Positions 5,538-8,634 of a stretch of 8,634 nucleotides of DNA are shown in pieces. Positions within the stretch are counted from its first letter, which is position 1. Each line of letters starts with the position of its first letter. Origin of the DNA: Candidatus Ethanoperedens thermophilum (GTDB lineage Archaea; Halobacteriota; Methanosarcinia; Methanosarcinales; EX4572-44); the NCBI GenBank assembly GCA_012910725.1, contig WNEG01000068.1, forward strand, positions 1 through 8,634. The letters run 5' to 3'. The notes below the pieces were generated by a model. The model searched no databases and was not told the origin of the DNA. It saw only the letters and a program-made list of their open reading frames with translations. The translations under genes were made by a program, and so were the position numbers.

Positions 5538-7331
5538 ATGTGTGGCATTGTAGCCTATCTTGGTTCCAGTTCCGCACAGCCAGTTCTTTTTGATCTTCTA
5601 AAGAGACTCGAGTATCGTGGATATGATTCTGCTGGCATTGCCGTTATGAACGAGAGCATCCAGGTATTCAAGACAAAGGGGAGTGTTAATGATCTGATAT
5701 CAGGCACTCCAACCCTTGAAGGATGCTGCGGCATCGGTCACACCAGATGGGCAACACATGGAAAGCCATCATCTGAAAATGCGCATCCACACTGTGACAA
5801 TACTGACAGGATTGCTGTTGTCCATAATGGAATCATTGAAAACTATATAGAAATTAAGGATAAGCTGATTAATTCAGGACACAAATTCAGATCCGAAACG
5901 GACACAGAGGTGCTTCCACACCTGATTGAGGAGTATTATAATAACGATCTTGAATCATCGGTGAGACATGCATTATCAATGGTTCGTGGATCGTATGCAC
6001 TTGCTGCAATAAGCTCCGATGATCCTGGTAAAATCGTAGTAGCAAGAAAGGACAGCCCTCTTGTTCTTGGACTCGGTGAGACTGATTTTTTTGTTGCGTC
6101 TGATGTTTCTGGCATCCTGAAATATACAAAAAATGTAATTTTTTTGAATGACCGGGAGCTTGCAGTCATCAAACATGATGGAGTGAAAATCACGACACTC
6201 GGTGGGGAAACGGTTGCCAAAAACATCGAAACGATTGAATGGGATGCCGAATCCGCAGAAAAAAGCGGGTATGCACACTTCATGCTAAAAGAGATCTTTG
6301 AACAACCAGACGTTATCAGGGAAACATTTTCAGGAAGAATGTCCTCAGAAGGAGTTAATCTCGAGGTAGCGATGCCAGATGCAAGGCGAATTATCATCAC
6401 AGCATGCGGAACCTCATACCATGCAGGACTGTTTGGAAGATATGTGATCGAGCGATTTGCTCGTATCCCTGTGAATGTTGAGATCGCATCTGAATTCAGG
6501 TACATCGATCCGATTGTTGATTCCAATGATCTGGTGATAGGGATCACCCAGTCAGGAGAGACTGCTGACACCCTTGCAGCAATCAGGGAAGTTAACCTTG
6601 AAAAAAGCCAGAAACTTGGTATCGTCAATGTACCTGGAAGCAGCATCACAAGGGAGTCTCACCATCTATTTACAAGAGCAGGACCTGAAATTGGGGTTGC
6701 TGCCACCAAATCATTTACCTCCCAGCTTGCTGTACTGCTTCTATTAGCAGTGCAACTTGGAAAAGCAAGAAAAGAGATGTCGACAGCAGATGCAAATGAC
6801 TTTGTTTATGAATTAAAGCAGGTGAGCGGCAATATCCAGCGGGTATTAAACGAAGCACACCATATCAAGGAATGCGCTGAGTTTTTCGCAGGTTCTGACC
6901 AGTTTTTATTTATGGGAAGGGGCGCAAACTATCCAATTGCTCTTGAAGGTGCCCTGAAACTAAAAGAGATCTCATACATTAAAGCAGAGGGTTTTCCTGC
7001 AGGCGAATTGAAGCATGGGCCGCTTGCATTAATCTACGATGGGATTCCAGTCATCGCGATTGCAACAGAAGGTGTGACATACGAGAAGATGCTTGGAAAC
7101 ATCAAGGAAATAAAAGCAAGAGGTGCTACTGTTATTGGTATTGCAAATGAAAGCGATACCGAGATAGAAAAGTATGTGGATCGTGTGCTTCGTATACCTG
7201 ATTCCAACCCCTGGATATCACCTGTACTCTCCTCGGTTGTGCTTCAGTTGTTTGCATACTATGTTGCAGACTACAGGGGATGCGAAATCGATAAGCCAAG
7301 AAATCTTGCAAAGAGTGTTACGGTTGAGTAA
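5538..7331 (+). CDS. glmS: Glutamine--fructose-6-phosphate aminotransferase (isomerizing)
   Basis: Makes glucosamine-6-phosphate from fructose-6-phosphate and glutamine, the first step of amino-sugar synthesis in the cytoplasm. The 597-residue product is complete. The class II glutaminase domain starts with MCGIVAY; Cys2 becomes the N-terminal nucleophile after Met removal, which fixes the start. HTRWATHG (68-75), HNGIIENY (96-103) and SETDTE (119-124) follow. The two sugar-isomerase (SIS) domains show ACGTSYHAG (289-297), TQSGET (337-342), GVAATKSFTSQ (386-396), and the catalytic-site segments KLKEISY (474-480) and LKHGPLAL (491-498). The C-terminus DKPRNLAKSVTVE (585-597) is nearly that of bacterial GlmS and holds the loop Lys592. 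There is no room for a glmS ribozyme upstream. It is the second gene of the pair with the glmU-like gene and converges on lysS. Confidence 0.97.
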   Translation: MCGIVAYLGSSSAQPVLFDLLKRLEYRGYDSAGIAVMNESIQVFKTKGSVNDLISGTPTLEGCCGIGHTRWATHGKPSSENAHPHCDNTDRIAVVHNGIIENYIEIKDKLINSGHKFRSETDTEVLPHLIEEYYNNDLESSVRHALSMVRGSYALAAISSDDPGKIVVARKDSPLVLGLGETDFFVASDVSGILKYTKNVIFLNDRELAVIKHDGVKITTLGGETVAKNIETIEWDAESAEKSGYAHFMLKEIFEQPDVIRETFSGRMSSEGVNLEVAMPDARRIIITACGTSYHAGLFGRYVIERFARIPVNVEIASEFRYIDPIVDSNDLVIGITQSGETADTLAAIREVNLEKSQKLGIVNVPGSSITRESHHLFTRAGPEIGVAATKSFTSQLAVLLLLAVQLGKARKEMSTADANDFVYELKQVSGNIQRVLNEAHHIKECAEFFAGSDQFLFMGRGANYPIALEGALKLKEISYIKAEGFPAGELKHGPLALIYDGIPVIAIATEGVTYEKMLGNIKEIKARGATVIGIANESDTEIEKYVDRVLRIPDSNPWISPVLSSVVLQLFAYYVADYRGCEIDKPRNLAKSVTVE

Positions 7332-7352
7332 CTGCACAACTTCGTTGTGCAG
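7332..7352. repeat. Perfect hairpin directly after the glmS stop
   Basis: CTGCACAAC, loop TTC, GTTGTGCAG begins at the base after the TAA. It is the exact reverse complement of 697-717. A 9-bp stem could stabilise the 3' end of the mRNA, but no T-run follows, so it is not a typical intrinsic terminator. Confidence 0.9.
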
Positions 7353-7462
7353 AGATAAACCTCTCTTTGAAAGACTCTCTCTCGCACCGCTCTTAACCAT
7401 TCCTATATGCCGTTCGCTATCGTTTTATCCCAGATTCGGTCCAAAAAATTGTTGCCACCAAC

Positions 7463-7468
7463 TTTTTT
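7463..7468 (+). terminator. T-rich terminator candidate for glmS
   Basis: TTTTTT followed by the pyrimidine-rich AGCTGTTTTCTTCTTC. Archaeal termination usually occurs at such T-tracts without a strong hairpin. It lies between the convergent genes, about 130 bases after the glmS stop. Confidence 0.5.
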
Positions 7469-7487
7469 AGCTGTTTTCTTCTTCAAC

Positions 7488-7493
7488 AAAAAA
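7488..7493 (-). terminator. T-run terminator candidate for lysS
   Basis: AAAAAA on the plus strand reads as six T on the minus strand, starting about ten bases after the lysS stop, with further T-rich sequence past it. It is opposed to the glmS terminator candidate. Confidence 0.45.
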
Positions 7494-7503
7494 GTATTTA
7501 TAT

Positions 7504-8634
7504 TTACTCTTTTTGTTCCTGTGCTGCCTGGTTAAATCGTCGTATCAGAAAGTCTTTATCGAGTGATGCTAAAAAATAACCGAGTCGTGGTCCTGATGCG
7601 GCGGATACTAATGAGACATAGATTGCGCGAAAGAGTGTTTTTGGCTCAAGAGTGATGCTTTTTGCTATCTCGTATATGCCATTATGTATTTCTTCCGGGG
7701 TGTTCCACTCTAATAGTTGTTCTGCAAGCTTAAGAAGTGCCTGTCTCTCTTTTGTGCTAAAGCTTTTGGCAGTCTGGGGCAGACAGTCCTGTATTGTGAA
7801 TTTAACGTAAGGAGGGGCATATTTATCAAGCCACTTTCGTGCATTTTCAGCACGTGCAAGAACAGCTCTGGTATCTGTAGTGTCATATCCACTTCGCTCA
7901 AGTATGTCAAGCAGTGCCCTTGTACCACTTGCGACTTGAATTGCTGTTACGATGTGCTTAAATGGAATCTTGCTGTGTTGAGCCTTTTTAGTTTGGGATA
8001 ACTGGTGGGCACGACTGGAACTATCCAGTCGGTCATATTCATCGATGAGATTGAGTAGTGTGGTACCAGGATCAAATTCTATGTGTTTTCCTGGTTTTGA
8101 TCGGATAATAAGATATCGCAGCACTTCTGAAGGCAGTACTCCAAGCATTTCATTGATAGATATGGCAAGCCCTTTGGATGAATGCATGGCCCCTTTACCT
8201 TTGAGCATAATCCACTCATACACAATAGGGTATGGTGGAGTGTAGTGATAAATTTCTTTTGCGATCTCCTTGCCTGTATCATAGGAGCCTCCACTTGTTG
8301 CGTGATCCTTGCCAAAAGGTTCGACTGTTACTCCAAGTATGCTCCATCGCGCAGGCCAATCAACGCGCCATGTGAGCTTCCCACCACCTGTTACTGGTAT
8401 AGTACCAGTATACCCACATGCACACACAATATCAACGGTTTGTGATTTGCTGTTAAATCCAGTTACCCGCGTTCGTGTAATGCTGTCGCATCGCGGACAC
8501 AACGGGTTGAATGGACTCCAATCGTCTGGTAGTTTTCGATGTGAAGTTTTTTCAAGTATCTGTGCTATCGTGTGCTGCTGTTCGAGCGTGTTTATGATAG
8601 ACTGTGTATATTTACCATCATTGTATACCTGATC
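7504..8634 (-). CDS. lysS: Class I lysyl-tRNA synthetase, C-terminal part (5' end outside window)
   Basis: Charges tRNA-Lys with lysine. This is the class I form, typical of archaea, and unrelated to the class II enzyme of most bacteria. 376 residues are visible and the frame is still open at the window edge, so the Rossmann N-terminus with the HIGH-type motif is missing (the family is about 500-540 residues). Seen in order: LPDDWSPFNPLCPRC and CACG, giving a Cys46/49/71/73 zinc-type cluster (numbered from the first visible residue). Next come LTWRVDWPARW (87-97), VEPFGKDH (104-111) and GGSYDTG (115-121), then the KMSKS-equivalent MHSSKG (150-155). An alpha-helical anticodon-binding region runs to the C-terminus. 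A TTG at 8502 is not the true start, because family residues continue before it. TAA lies at 7504-7506 on the minus strand. Confidence 0.96.
   Translation of the reverse strand, partial: DQVYNDGKYTQSIINTLEQQHTIAQILEKTSHRKLPDDWSPFNPLCPRCDSITRTRVTGFNSKSQTVDIVCACGYTGTIPVTGGGKLTWRVDWPARWSILGVTVEPFGKDHATSGGSYDTGKEIAKEIYHYTPPYPIVYEWIMLKGKGAMHSSKGLAISINEMLGVLPSEVLRYLIIRSKPGKHIEFDPGTTLLNLIDEYDRLDSSSRAHQLSQTKKAQHSKIPFKHIVTAIQVASGTRALLDILERSGYDTTDTRAVLARAENARKWLDKYAPPYVKFTIQDCLPQTAKSFSTKERQALLKLAEQLLEWNTPEEIHNGIYEIAKSITLEPKTLFRAIYVSLVSAASGPRLGYFLASLDKDFLIRRFNQAAQEQKE

Larger units (their letters stand above)
7353..7503. other. Convergent intergenic stretch between glmS and lysS
   Basis: 151 bases with no RNA gene or credible frame. 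It contains TCTTTGAAAGA, a short palindrome near 7363-7373, and T-rich tracts in both directions near its right end that suit termination of both genes. Confidence 0.5.

Noticed and set aside
5480..5540. glmS ribozyme or riboswitch upstream of glmS
   Set aside because: The glmS ATG follows the preceding stop with no gap, leaving no untranslated leader.
5936..6649. 237-residue minus-strand frame within glmS
   Set aside because: It is antisense to an intact conserved enzyme and shows no recognisable motif, so it is a shadow frame.
7332..7352. Intrinsic terminator of the bacterial hairpin-plus-T type
   Set aside because: No T-run follows the stem, and an exact copy lies upstream of aroE; it fits a dispersed repeat better.
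7353..7503. tRNA or small RNA gene between glmS and lysS
   Set aside because: No cloverleaf pairing or T-arm consensus was found; only T-rich tracts are evident.
8500..8502. TTG as the start of lysyl-tRNA synthetase
   Set aside because: Conserved residues (LPDDWSPFNP) continue upstream in frame to the window edge; the gene is simply cut off.

Overview
The window is archaeal, most likely from the Methanosarcina/Syntrophoarchaeia side of the Euryarchaeota. The evidence is a class I lysyl-tRNA synthetase, a DUF2117 protein (a family I know from methanogen-type archaea), a long archaeal-type prephenate dehydrogenase, a GlmU-type protein of archaeal layout, GGTGA-type ribosome binding sites and a TATA-like promoter. 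The exact lineage cannot be fixed from the sequence.

Layout: (1) 1-403 holds a HicA-type toxin gene split by a small transposase-less inverted-repeat element (about 32-220). The element is flanked by an 8-9 bp target duplication, and removing it with one copy of the duplication restores an open HicA frame. (2) 404-761 has no convincing gene. Its second half is a modular repeat array built of short hairpins. (3) 762-2887 is an aroE-tyrA pair of the shikimate/tyrosine pathway, overlapping by four bases (ATGA). (4) 3078-4142 is a DUF2117 protein of unknown function. (5) 4143-4334 carries two 40-bp direct repeats, an inverted repeat touching a TATA-like box, and a good ribosome binding site. (6) 4335-7331 is a glmU-like/glmS pair, with the glmS ATG directly after the glmU-like stop codon. 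(7) A perfect hairpin that also occurs upstream of aroE follows the glmS stop with no gap. (8) 7504-8634, on the minus strand and convergent with glmS, is the C-terminal part of class I lysyl-tRNA synthetase; its 5' end lies beyond the window.

Functional links: AroE makes shikimate and TyrA oxidises prephenate towards tyrosine. GlmS makes glucosamine-6-phosphate, and the GlmU-like protein would act at the sugar-1-phosphate end of the route to UDP-N-acetylglucosamine; a GlmM phosphomutase would be needed from elsewhere. The genes are housekeeping. The unusual content lies between and inside them: the element in hicA, and a set of dispersed mini-hairpins that differ in stem sequence but share a small loop class closed by a C-G pair.
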